NCBI GenBank assembly: GCA_964405465.1
Contig: CAYONZ010000062.1
Span: 1 to 18,628, forward strand
Reading direction: 5' to 3'
DNA from: CAYONZ01 sp964405465
GTDB lineage: Bacteria; Bdellovibrionota; Bdellovibrionia; Bdellovibrionales; JAMPXM01
Length of the DNA stretch: 18,628 nt
Shown: in pieces, positions 1 through 6,754 of the stretch
How positions within the stretch are numbered: the first letter of the stretch is position 1
Layout: the number at the start of each line of letters is the position of its first letter
Made by a program: the position numbers and the translations under genes
Notes under the pieces: generated by a model
Databases searched by the model: none
What the model was told of the DNA's origin: nothing
Seen by the model: only the letters and a program-made list of their open reading frames with translations

Positions 1-164
1 CGAACTGGAGACTGCCTTTGTTTCTTTATCTCGGAAACAACGAAATCTGAAAGCAGCTCAAACCGGCCCTTGCTTCTTCCGTGATACTTGCTGAGCCCGA
101 AGCCTACAAGCACCGATGCGATAATGATCAATCCAGCAAAAACGGACTTCCAACTCTTTGACAT
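1..164 (-). CDS. Membrane-anchored protein of unknown function, N-terminal fragment
   Basis: An open frame starts at an ATG read leftward from 164 and runs off the window edge, showing 54 residues. An AGAGGG ribosome binding site lies 6 bases upstream of the ATG on the minus strand. The protein begins MSKSWKSVFAGLIIIASVLV, which has a charged n-region followed by about 15 hydrophobic residues. This looks like a signal anchor or uncleaved signal peptide, with the charged remainder (KYHGRSKGRFELL...) placed in the periplasm. The visible part is too short to name a family. The start, binding site and membrane segment together support a real gene over the longer overlapping frame on the same strand. 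It is divergent from the hemerythrin gene at 346. Confidence 0.6.
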   Translation of the reverse strand, partial: MSKSWKSVFAGLIIIASVLVGFGLSKYHGRSKGRFELLSDFVVSEIKKQRQSPV

Positions 165-333
165 ATTCACCCTCTCTATAAGTCTGAACAAAGACATAAA
201 TATGGTCAAGATCATATCTCTTAGGAAAACAAAGAGCTAGACTGAGATAAATAGACCAGGATGGGTCTTCATTTGGTCTGACATGGCGAACAGAAACAAA
301 GAACAGCCAAATGTGGATTCGCACCAAACTCTC

Positions 334-338
334 AGGAG
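334..338 (+). promoter_or_regulatory. Ribosome binding site fixing the hemerythrin-like gene start
   Basis: AGGAG lies 7 bases before the ATG at 346. An in-frame ATG at 283 would add 21 residues but has no comparable site, so the shorter protein is preferred. Confidence 0.75.
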
Positions 339-345
339 AATTTTC

Positions 346-1056
346 ATGCATGAAAACACAGTGATTGAAAATTTACGAATGGAACACGAACAAGTTTTTG
401 CCTTAATTAAATCTCTTCGCAACCTCTCTTGGAAACTTGCCTCGGCGGGATCGTTAAATACTACCGCTCTAGAAGTGCTCTCCGAGTTACCTCATCACCT
501 CTCGTTTTTTGTCGAGGAACTTCACCACGGCAAAGAGGAAGAGATTTTATTTCCGGCCCTATTTCAACACTCCGATCAACTTAAACACGGTGGTCCGCAG
601 TGCATTTTGTTTATGGGCCTTCGGATACAACATGATTTAGTGGGTAAAATTATGACCGCGGCACGCAACCAAACAGGCCCGATGGTCACACAACCTGCGC
701 GTGCGCCGATTCGCACCATGGTCGAGTGCCAGAGCCCACTCACGATTCCGATCGAAGAACACCTTGCAGGAATGACTTGCGTACAAAACATAAAAACCCA
801 GCTTGAAGATTTGCAAAAAAATCTCCAAAGAGATCGCTCACAGTTGATCGAGTGGTTTCGCCGTTATTGTGATTTGTTGGAGTCGCATGCACGGAAAGAA
901 AATGAATGTCTATTTGTGATGGCTCAAGAAGTTTTGCCCGAAGAGTTAAACAAAGAGTTGGGCAAAGCCTGCCATCGATTTGAAAATGATCTTGGGCGAG
1001 AACGGATTTCAAGCACACTTCAATATTTTGAGAAGCTAAAAGGGATTGCGGAATGA
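346..1056 (+). CDS. Hemerythrin-like (HHE) domain protein
   Basis: The product is 236 residues and predicted cytoplasmic, with no signal peptide or membrane segment. It looks like a four-helix HHE/hemerythrin domain, a fold that usually binds a di-iron centre and senses or binds O2, NO or redox signals. Candidate metal ligands, in order, are His14 (RMEHEQ), the His60-His61...Glu64-Glu65 cluster (HHGKEEEILFP, the usual H-x3-E-x-LFP signature), His96 (IQHD) and His181 with Glu185 (ESHARKENECLF). About 75 residues (roughly 105-175) separate the third and fourth ligand helices, more than in a minimal domain. This stretch includes a Pro-rich segment and two Cys (128, 145). The start is set by AGGAG at 334. 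The stop overlaps the start of the decarboxylase gene (ATGA), so the two are probably translationally coupled. The family call is firm; the ligand and role are unknown. Confidence 0.82.
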   Translation: MHENTVIENLRMEHEQVFALIKSLRNLSWKLASAGSLNTTALEVLSELPHHLSFFVEELHHGKEEEILFPALFQHSDQLKHGGPQCILFMGLRIQHDLVGKIMTAARNQTGPMVTQPARAPIRTMVECQSPLTIPIEEHLAGMTCVQNIKTQLEDLQKNLQRDRSQLIEWFRRYCDLLESHARKENECLFVMAQEVLPEELNKELGKACHRFENDLGRERISSTLQYFEKLKGIAE

Positions 1057-2798
1057 TAAAAAAACAATGTTCGCCTGACGAAATCGCAGTAAAGAGTCTT
1101 TTTTTGGGGCCGCAATCTGAAAACAGCGAATGGGTGCTTGAGCAGGTTCAGGTGCTGTTTACTCGATGGTTTGAGTGGCGCAGACAAGTCTACCCAAGCG
1201 ATGGTGTTTGCATTTCACACGAAGATCAGACCCTTTTGGAGTTTCGCGCCCAGCAGGAACAAGCGCATCAGGCTTTGCTTTTGGCGGCCTCACGCTTTGA
1301 AAAAGAAGTTCCTAAGTTTTCACCGCGCTACTTAGGTCATATGTTTTCAGAAATCTCTTTGCCTGCACTGTTTGGCCACATTCTCACGCTCCTGCACAAT
1401 CCCAACAATATCTCGGGAGAATCCTCACGCGTGGGTGTACAGCTTGAAGATGAGGCGATAGGGATGCTTGCGCAGATGCTCGGCTACAATAACAATCCGG
1501 AAGGGCATTTTACCTCAGGGGGAACCGTTGCCAATTTTGAAGCTTTGGTTCGGGCACGATCTCGACTTTCAATGTGGCTCGCTGCTGGAGTTTACAATGG
1601 TAGTCAAAACCTATTTGCCTCGGCCCACATGGGCTGGCAACGTTATCAGGAGCATAGCAAGAAATGGAATGAACAGGATCACCAACTCGTTTTAAATTAC
1701 GACTTTGAAGAGTGCGGGCTTCTTTCTGCTTCCAGAGTGCTTGAAGCAGAAAAGGATTTAAAATTCAATGGTCCAGTGGTTCTTGTTCCACAAAACAAGC
1801 ACTATTCTTGGATAAAAGGCACTCACCTTTTGGGCCTAGGTGCTGAAGCATTTTGGCCTGTGCAGCTCAATAAAATGGGACAACTTGATATAACCTCTCT
1901 TCACGAACAAATCGAACGAGCTCGCTCACTTGAGCGCCCCATCCTCTTGGTGGTTTCTGTAGTTGGTACAACGGAAATGGGCACCATAGACCCTGTCGAC
2001 CAGGTCAATCAATTGCTTGATGATTATCGAGCTCGTGGTGTTCATATTTGGCATCACGTCGACGCAGCCTACGGCGGATTTTTTGCTACGTTAAAAAATC
2101 GGTCTACCAGCTCGCTTTCAGAAGCAGCACGCTTGGCGCTTCAAGCCCTGGGGCGATCAGACTCTATTACAATTGACCCGCATAAGTTAGGATACGTCCC
2201 CTACTCGTCCGGCGCTTTTTTGACCCGTGACAAGGCAGATTATCATGTGCGCGCATTCGATGCCCCATACCTACAGTACAACTCCAAAAAAGATCGTGGA
2301 CCTTTTACGATCGAAGGTTCCCGCTCGGCTGCTGGGGCCGTTGCCACCTGGATGTCGGGACAAACTTTGCCGTTTAACGAAGAGGGATGGGGTCGGGTGA
2401 TTGAGCGAACCATTCGTATGAGAACGCAGCTGCAACAGGCGCTAAGAGCCAGTGGCCTACCTGTACTGCTCACGCCACATGCACAAAGCAATGTTTTAAC
2501 ATTTGCCATTGGAAAAGCTGGGGACAAGGTTTCTTATTCCAACACTCTTACCGAACGCGTTTATGAAACCCTTTCGGTTTCTTCAGGCGAGGATTTTGTA
2601 GTTTCAAAAACCACACTTCATACCAAGACATACAAAAACTATCTCAACGAATCTTGGCAGTCATGGAAGCTCCATGCCGATACCGATCACCAGAACCTCG
2701 TGCGTATGTGTTTAATGAATCCATTTTTTGATTCAAAGGAAATGAAAACTGAATTTTCAAAAGAATTCATTCAAACTCTTAGGCGACTCATTGGTTGA
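1053..2798 (+). CDS. Group II PLP-dependent amino acid decarboxylase
   Basis: The product is 581 residues of the glutamate/aromatic amino acid/aspartate decarboxylase family (fold type I, Pfam Pyridoxal_deC). Visible landmarks: FTSGGTVANFEA at 153-164 (phosphate-side loop); His250 in QNKHYS, the expected ring-stacking His; HHVDAAYGG with Asp337 for the pyridine nitrogen; and DPHKLG with Lys378 as the Schiff-base lysine. All catalytic residues are present, so the enzyme should be active and release CO2 from an amino acid. Substrate cannot be read from sequence. The length and the divergent N-terminal ~100 residues are closer to bacterial decarboxylases such as the aspartate decarboxylase PanP than to classical GadB, but this is from memory of the family. 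The ATG overlaps the hemerythrin-like stop by 4 bases, with GGGATTGCGGA just upstream as a weak binding site. The 3' end lies inside a terminator hairpin. Confidence 0.88.
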   Translation: MIKKQCSPDEIAVKSLFLGPQSENSEWVLEQVQVLFTRWFEWRRQVYPSDGVCISHEDQTLLEFRAQQEQAHQALLLAASRFEKEVPKFSPRYLGHMFSEISLPALFGHILTLLHNPNNISGESSRVGVQLEDEAIGMLAQMLGYNNNPEGHFTSGGTVANFEALVRARSRLSMWLAAGVYNGSQNLFASAHMGWQRYQEHSKKWNEQDHQLVLNYDFEECGLLSASRVLEAEKDLKFNGPVVLVPQNKHYSWIKGTHLLGLGAEAFWPVQLNKMGQLDITSLHEQIERARSLERPILLVVSVVGTTEMGTIDPVDQVNQLLDDYRARGVHIWHHVDAAYGGFFATLKNRSTSSLSEAARLALQALGRSDSITIDPHKLGYVPYSSGAFLTRDKADYHVRAFDAPYLQYNSKKDRGPFTIEGSRSAAGAVATWMSGQTLPFNEEGWGRVIERTIRMRTQLQQALRASGLPVLLTPHAQSNVLTFAIGKAGDKVSYSNTLTERVYETLSVSSGEDFVVSKTTLHTKTYKNYLNESWQSWKLHADTDHQNLVRMCLMNPFFDSKEMKTEFSKEFIQTLRRLIG

Positions 2799-2813
2799 GT
2801 CAGCTAAGAGTTT
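2773..2813. terminator. Bidirectional terminator-like hairpin between convergent genes
   Basis: The arms are AAACTCTTAG (2773-2782) and CTAAGAGTTT (2804-2813). After a 2-nt mismatch an inner GACTCA/TGAGTC stem (2785-2790, 2796-2801) encloses a TTGGT loop. The outer A/T bases give a short U-run on either strand. The decarboxylase stop codon (2796-2798) lies inside the hairpin, and trhP ends 22 bases further on. It could serve both genes. Confidence 0.65.
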
Positions 2814-2834
2814 GGCTCGACATAAAACTTGCTG

Positions 2835-4181
2835 TCAAATTTGGATAGCATCAAGTTTTGATTTTTGTTCAAGTGATTTCCCAATGACTTCTTCAGTTGA
2901 AGCAAAGGGAATAACCACACTCAAGACGCCATGTGAAACATAAGGCCCATGATATTTAAATAAAAATGCACCGGTTCCGCCATGAGCCACTTCAACCGAT
3001 TGACCTTTTGGATTTAAAATCTCAGTTACCGTAAAGAAATCAGACTCTTGATGCGGAATCATCAACTCAATTCGATCACCCACACGAATTTGATTTCGAA
3101 CTTCAACCGGAAGGTAACCGGACTTTGCTAAATCTTCAGCCAAAACTAGTCCAGCAAAACGGTTTGTTGTCGCACGCGATCCTGTCTCGTAATTCTGTGC
3201 CTGAGGGCCGGGGTCGTGAATCATGAAACCTGTATGGTAACCACGATTCGATATCTTGTTGAGCTCATCAAAAAGTTTCAAATCAAAATTTTTACCAGCC
3301 ATCATATCGTCAATTGCTTTTCGATAGGCGCGGGTGACCAGTGAAACATAGTACTCACTTTTGCTTCGCCCCTCCACTTTTAGTGAACACACTCCTGCCT
3401 CAGTGATCTCTTTGATGTATTCAATCATACGTAGATCTTTGGCATTCATTAAAAGAGTTCCATCTTCTGACTCATCGATCTGATAAAACTCTCCCTGGTT
3501 GCGCATGTCTTCTAAATAGTAATTGGATTCGACTTTCTCTTTAGGTGCTTCGTAAATTTTGAAGCGCTCACGGCAAGAGTTGTCACACACCCCTTGATTG
3601 GCATCTCGGTGACTAAAATAAGAAGACATCAAACAGCGGCCTGAGTATGCAATACATATCGCGCCGTGAACAAAGGCCTCGAGTTCAATTTCTGGAACAC
3701 GCTGCTTGATTTCGCGAATTTCGTTGAGGTTCAGTTCACGGCTCAAAATCACCCGTTCAACTCCGAATGATTTATGCCAAAAACGCACACTCTGCCAATT
3801 CATGCAATTTGCCTGAACAGAAAGATGAATTGGAATTTCTGGATATTTTTCGCGAACCATCAACATGAGTCCTGGATCACTCATAATCAAGGCATCTGGC
3901 TTTAGCGCCACCCATTCTTTGAGGTGCTCACCAAACGCTTGAATTTTTCGATTTCGAGCAAAAATATTGGCCGTCACATAGACTTTTTTATTTTGCGCAT
4001 GTACGAGGTCGATCCCTTTTTTTAATTCTTCAAGGTTCACTTCATTTTCTCGTGCGCGAAGGGAAAACAGCGGAACACCGACATAAACAGCATCAGCACC
4101 GTAGGCCGTGGCGAAATCAAGCTTGCGATAAGATCCCGCAGGAGCCAAAAGCTCAGGGGCTTTTAAGTTATTTTGATTCAT
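2835..4181 (-). CDS. trhP: U32-family tRNA hydroxylation protein TrhP (YegQ)
   Basis: The product is 448 residues, matching YegQ/TrhP (about 450). In E. coli TrhP works with prephenate to hydroxylate uridine 34 of certain tRNAs (ho5U), the first step toward cmo5U/mcmo5U wobble bases. The N-terminus (PELLAPAGSYRKLDFATAYG) is the typical barrel start. The U32 signature lies at about 168-185 (EAFVHGAICIAYSGRCLMS). Cys176, Cys183, Cys199 and Cys203 form the four-Cys set expected to bind an Fe-S cluster or metal. The C-terminal ~90 residues form a small beta domain (VRVGDRIELM-like). AAGGAG lies 6 bases before the ATG. The secreted ten-Cys gene lies 56 bases upstream on the same strand, so cotranscription is possible. 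Family members were long annotated as peptidases or collagenases; the TrhP subgroup is preferred on length and N-terminal sequence. Confidence 0.88.
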   Translation of the reverse strand: MNQNNLKAPELLAPAGSYRKLDFATAYGADAVYVGVPLFSLRARENEVNLEELKKGIDLVHAQNKKVYVTANIFARNRKIQAFGEHLKEWVALKPDALIMSDPGLMLMVREKYPEIPIHLSVQANCMNWQSVRFWHKSFGVERVILSRELNLNEIREIKQRVPEIELEAFVHGAICIAYSGRCLMSSYFSHRDANQGVCDNSCRERFKIYEAPKEKVESNYYLEDMRNQGEFYQIDESEDGTLLMNAKDLRMIEYIKEITEAGVCSLKVEGRSKSEYYVSLVTRAYRKAIDDMMAGKNFDLKLFDELNKISNRGYHTGFMIHDPGPQAQNYETGSRATTNRFAGLVLAEDLAKSGYLPVEVRNQIRVGDRIELMIPHQESDFFTVTEILNPKGQSVEVAHGGTGAFLFKYHGPYVSHGVLSVVIPFASTEEVIGKSLEQKSKLDAIQI

Positions 4182-4237
4182 CTGAACTCCTTATGAAAAC
4201 AGCAAGGCATGCTTTTATCGCTTAAAGCTGAGCTTGG

Positions 4238-4915
4238 CTACAACTCATCTTCACCTAATATAGTGGTTTCAGTTTCATTGTTGATAATTGATTTAGAATC
4301 ATTTTCATCTGGTTCGACAGCGGGATTGTTTTCTTTTGGTGTTGCAATCGGATCTTGTTGGTCTTTCGCTTGAGACCATGCGCAGCTCCAAAGAATATTT
4401 AATCCAGTACGTACCACTGGGGGGATAAACACTGCCCGCTTGAGGTAAAACAAAACATGAATTTTCTCGGCAATCGGTAGATCGCAAAAACGGGTTTCTT
4501 TGTAACAATCAGCATGACCGGCAATCGCCTGCCTTCTAAGGTCTTTACAGCTGACTGACGAATCAAACTCTGCAACCTCTTCTTGAAGACAAGTGCGAAC
4601 CGCACGAAGCCACTTCTGCGTCTCTGGTGCAAATTTGTCAGCCCTATCAACAAAGAGCTGACAATAGGGTTTTGCAAAATTCATTAGATATCCACGAGGA
4701 CCACACTGCCGAACTTGTTCTTGGCAGGTATAAAGATCACAATTGTCGCTGTTCACCTGGCACGCAAGCGTCGAGGCATGAGCTCGCCCATTGGTAAAAA
4801 GTAGAACAAATACTGTTGCCAGAAAAATACGATGGCAGGTGGCAGAAGACCACAGGCCCCGGGACTTTGATCTTAAGCTTTCACACAAAGTCCAATCAAA
4901 ATTGAAAACCACCAT
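4238..4915 (-). CDS. Secreted ten-cysteine protein with stanniocalcin-like spacing
   Basis: Read from the ATG at 4915, the product is 225 residues. That start has AAGGGGTAGG about 8-12 bases upstream; an in-frame ATG at 4981 lacks any binding site. A long n-region precedes a hydrophobic stretch (IFLATVFVLLF) and a likely signal-peptidase I site RAHA|STLAC near residue 47. The mature part holds exactly ten Cys (52, 59, 64, 71, 85, 109, 123, 137, 144, 178), an even number that suits five disulfides. It ends in a ~45-residue acidic, Cys-free tail. Steps between Cys are 7, 5, 7, 14, 24, 14, 14, 7, 34. Human stanniocalcin-1, as I remember it, has 9, 5, 6, 9, 24, 16, 14, 7, 35, also with KF a few residues after the fifth Cys and CY at the eighth. 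The dimer-forming eleventh Cys of STC1 is absent. Secretion is likely; homology is a proposal, and function is unknown. Confidence 0.72.
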   Translation of the reverse strand: MVVFNFDWTLCESLRSKSRGLWSSATCHRIFLATVFVLLFTNGRAHASTLACQVNSDNCDLYTCQEQVRQCGPRGYLMNFAKPYCQLFVDRADKFAPETQKWLRAVRTCLQEEVAEFDSSVSCKDLRRQAIAGHADCYKETRFCDLPIAEKIHVLFYLKRAVFIPPVVRTGLNILWSCAWSQAKDQQDPIATPKENNPAVEPDENDSKSIINNETETTILGEDEL

Positions 4916-5063
4916 TTGAAACCTACCCCTTGTCAAAACACACTTAAACCCAACCCGAAAGTATAAGTTGCGGTGCAACATACAACGGTCCGAGGCCTCT
5001 TACAATGGTCTAGGAATACATGAAGTTCTTTTTGCACGACTGTTTAAAATTTAGACTATTTTT

Positions 5064-6032
5064 ATGAGCGCACCCCAATCAATGTCGACACCTACTTTAA
5101 GTTCCTTTATTTCACCAGTGCTTCTTTTGGCCTCAGGCTTAGGAGATGAGCACTCCCACTTGCAGCCGAAACTTAATCAAATGCTTTCGTTTCTCGATCT
5201 AGGTCAAACTGATTTGGCTGAAGATCTTCTCCTGCGTTCGGAATTTGCAAAGAAAGAGGGAGCGCCGCTGATTCATTCTCTGATTTTTGAAGTGGTCACC
5301 TCAATGATACACCTCTCACGAGGTCAGTTTGCAGTGTCTCGATCTCATTTTCTGAGCCTTGATTTGGCTGGCTATCATCTGCTCGACACTGACCAGCTTG
5401 CTCAATTAGAGGCCTTCAAAGAAATTCAATTGGCCTTATGCGCTTTCGAACTCAGAGATGCAGAATCCTGTGAAAATCACTCTCTCGCGGCATTTACCCA
5501 GGCACAAAAGTGCCTCGATGCTTGGGCCACATACACTTCACAACTCACGCTGGCGCTCGCACTCGCTGACCAAGGCCATAAAGAAGCGAGTGAGTCGTGC
5601 CTACAGGATGGCTGGAAAGGCCTATTGGATTTCAAAACTCTTGAGGCCAGGCATTTTCTTTTAGCGGGCCAAGTGTTTATTCGTTTGGATAAACAGCATC
5701 AAGCCCAAGATGTGATTGAACGAGGCCTGGAACAGGCGAAGGGTTTTAGTATTCTTCAAGCGCAGATGCATCTTGCACTGATGGAGTCGCATGCACGAAG
5801 TGGCCACTTAGAGTTAACACAGGAGCATCACCAAAAAGCCCAAGCTCTCTTGCGTCAGGTCGGTGCGGAATCACGCCTTGCACCGTTGGCCAATTCTTTG
5901 GCCAACGCTTTGGATGCAAGCGCCAACTTCGGAGCAGCCAGCAAAAATCCAGCAGACAGTTCAAAAGAAATGCCTCCCGCAGAGCAGGAGGCACTTTCTA
6001 AACGACCAATTCTTCGTGTTATCAAACCCTAA
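5064..6032 (+). CDS. TPR-like helical repeat protein of unknown function
   Basis: The product is 322 residues, rich in Leu, Ala, Gln and His. Amphipathic helices in about 34-residue periods run from roughly 35 to 270, as in tetratricopeptide repeats: LDLGQTDLAEDLLLRSEFAK, then a GQF..SRSHFLSLDLAGYHL pair, then RLDKQHQAQDVIERGLEQAK, then SGHLELTQEHHQKAQALL. The last ~50 residues are Ser/Pro/Ala-rich and probably disordered. The N-terminus has a modest hydrophobic patch (FISPVLLLASGL) too short to call a signal peptide, so a cytoplasmic scaffold is most likely. No Shine-Dalgarno is visible before the ATG (TAGACTATTTTT), which leaves the start uncertain; Met7 is an alternative. It is divergent from the ten-Cys gene and its stop lies 3 bases from that of the convergent barrel gene. 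No specific family is recognised. Confidence 0.72.
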   Translation: MSAPQSMSTPTLSSFISPVLLLASGLGDEHSHLQPKLNQMLSFLDLGQTDLAEDLLLRSEFAKKEGAPLIHSLIFEVVTSMIHLSRGQFAVSRSHFLSLDLAGYHLLDTDQLAQLEAFKEIQLALCAFELRDAESCENHSLAAFTQAQKCLDAWATYTSQLTLALALADQGHKEASESCLQDGWKGLLDFKTLEARHFLLAGQVFIRLDKQHQAQDVIERGLEQAKGFSILQAQMHLALMESHARSGHLELTQEHHQKAQALLRQVGAESRLAPLANSLANALDASANFGAASKNPADSSKEMPPAEQEALSKRPILRVIKP

Positions 6033-6035
6033 AAA

Positions 6036-6617
6036 TTAAAAACCGATTTTTGCTGCGAGATTCAGTCCGAGATGCCCTGATTTGATCTCTTCACCAGCGA
6101 TCTGTGAAATATTACTCATACCTTTTTCATAATTCACTTCGAGCGCCAATTTCGCAACGGCCAGAGAAAACACTTCGTACCCTAAGCCAAGATTCATACG
6201 AGTATCTGCTTTCAATTTTTCTGTCGCAGCAGAACCGCCGACTTCATATTTGGTATTCATCGCAAGTACCGCTCCCCCATAAACATAAAGCCCCGTCAGA
6301 GGAAGTCCGATTTGCAAATCTAGTGGAATGCTAGTGAAACTCGCCACGGAGCTGACCTTTGAAAGTCCGGTGTAAGTCACATCAAACTTGTCTGTATCCA
6401 ACATGACCCCTGTACGCAGCGAAAGAAGCGGAAACAATGGCAATGTCAAAAGCGCACCCACTCGGCTCGACATTGGATACTCAACAGAATCAACTGCGGC
6501 AGCTGTATACGAGTAGCTATCTTTTTTGATTCCTGCCAAAACTCCAACAGTAAGTTCGGCTTTTGCCGTGTTGGCCAAAGCAAGCAATGCAATAGTTGAA
6601 AGCAGTACACGTTTCAT
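6036..6617 (-). CDS. Small outer-membrane beta-barrel protein
   Basis: The product is 193 residues from the ATG at 6617, which is set by a near-perfect AAGGAGG (6624-6630). An upstream in-frame ATG at 6644 would place that site inside the gene. The signal peptide is MKRVLLSTIALLALANTAKA with cleavage after AKA. The mature ~173 residues alternate polar and non-polar residues in short strands (ELTVGVLAGIKK, RVGALLTLPLFPLLSLRTGV, TSIPLDLQIGLPL, LGLNLAAKIGF). It ends in Phe, the usual C-terminal outer-membrane insertion signal. The size fits an eight-stranded barrel of the OmpA-like/OmpW-like type (Pfam OMP_b-brl group). There are no Cys and no periplasmic domain. Role unknown; small barrels of this kind are often structural or adhesion proteins. 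Confidence 0.8.
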   Translation of the reverse strand: MKRVLLSTIALLALANTAKAELTVGVLAGIKKDSYSYTAAAVDSVEYPMSSRVGALLTLPLFPLLSLRTGVMLDTDKFDVTYTGLSKVSSVASFTSIPLDLQIGLPLTGLYVYGGAVLAMNTKYEVGGSAATEKLKADTRMNLGLGYEVFSLAVAKLALEVNYEKGMSNISQIAGEEIKSGHLGLNLAAKIGF

Positions 6618-6623
6618 GAAGAT

Positions 6624-6630
6624 CCTCCTT
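6624..6630 (-). promoter_or_regulatory. Strong ribosome binding site of the small barrel gene
   Basis: Read leftward this is AAGGAGG followed by ATCTTC and ATG, so start 6617 is clearly preferred over 6644. Confidence 0.8.
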
Positions 6631-6754
6631 AAAAAATTAAGCACCGTCTTTGGCGCAATCTATTCCCTTAGTTTATTGTTGAATGGTGTTTTGCCTTTGG
6701 CAAGATCGATTTTGAACATTTGACTTGACCACAGTGTTTTGCGCTAATGAAAAG

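Noticed and set aside
253..279. AGACCA...TGGTCT inverted repeat upstream of the hemerythrin gene
   Set aside because: Only 6 bp with a 15-base spacer; could arise by chance, and no promoter could be placed near it with confidence.
58..351. A 97-residue minus-strand open frame
   Set aside because: It overlaps the better supported minus-strand gene starting at 164 in another frame and the start of the hemerythrin gene; no binding site, and its composition is unlike a protein.
5972..5992. GCCTCC...GGAGGC hairpin near the end of the TPR-like gene
   Set aside because: It lies inside the coding sequence and has no T-run, so it is not called a terminator.
6031..6051. A/T-rich AAAAACCGATTTTT between the two convergent stops
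   Set aside because: A 5-bp stem of A-T pairs only; too weak to call a terminator.
6720..6748. TTGACT with GCTAAT 17 bases on, which would make the Omp85-like mRNA leaderless from 6755
   Set aside because: The -10 matches poorly and the start codon itself is uncertain; left as a possibility only.
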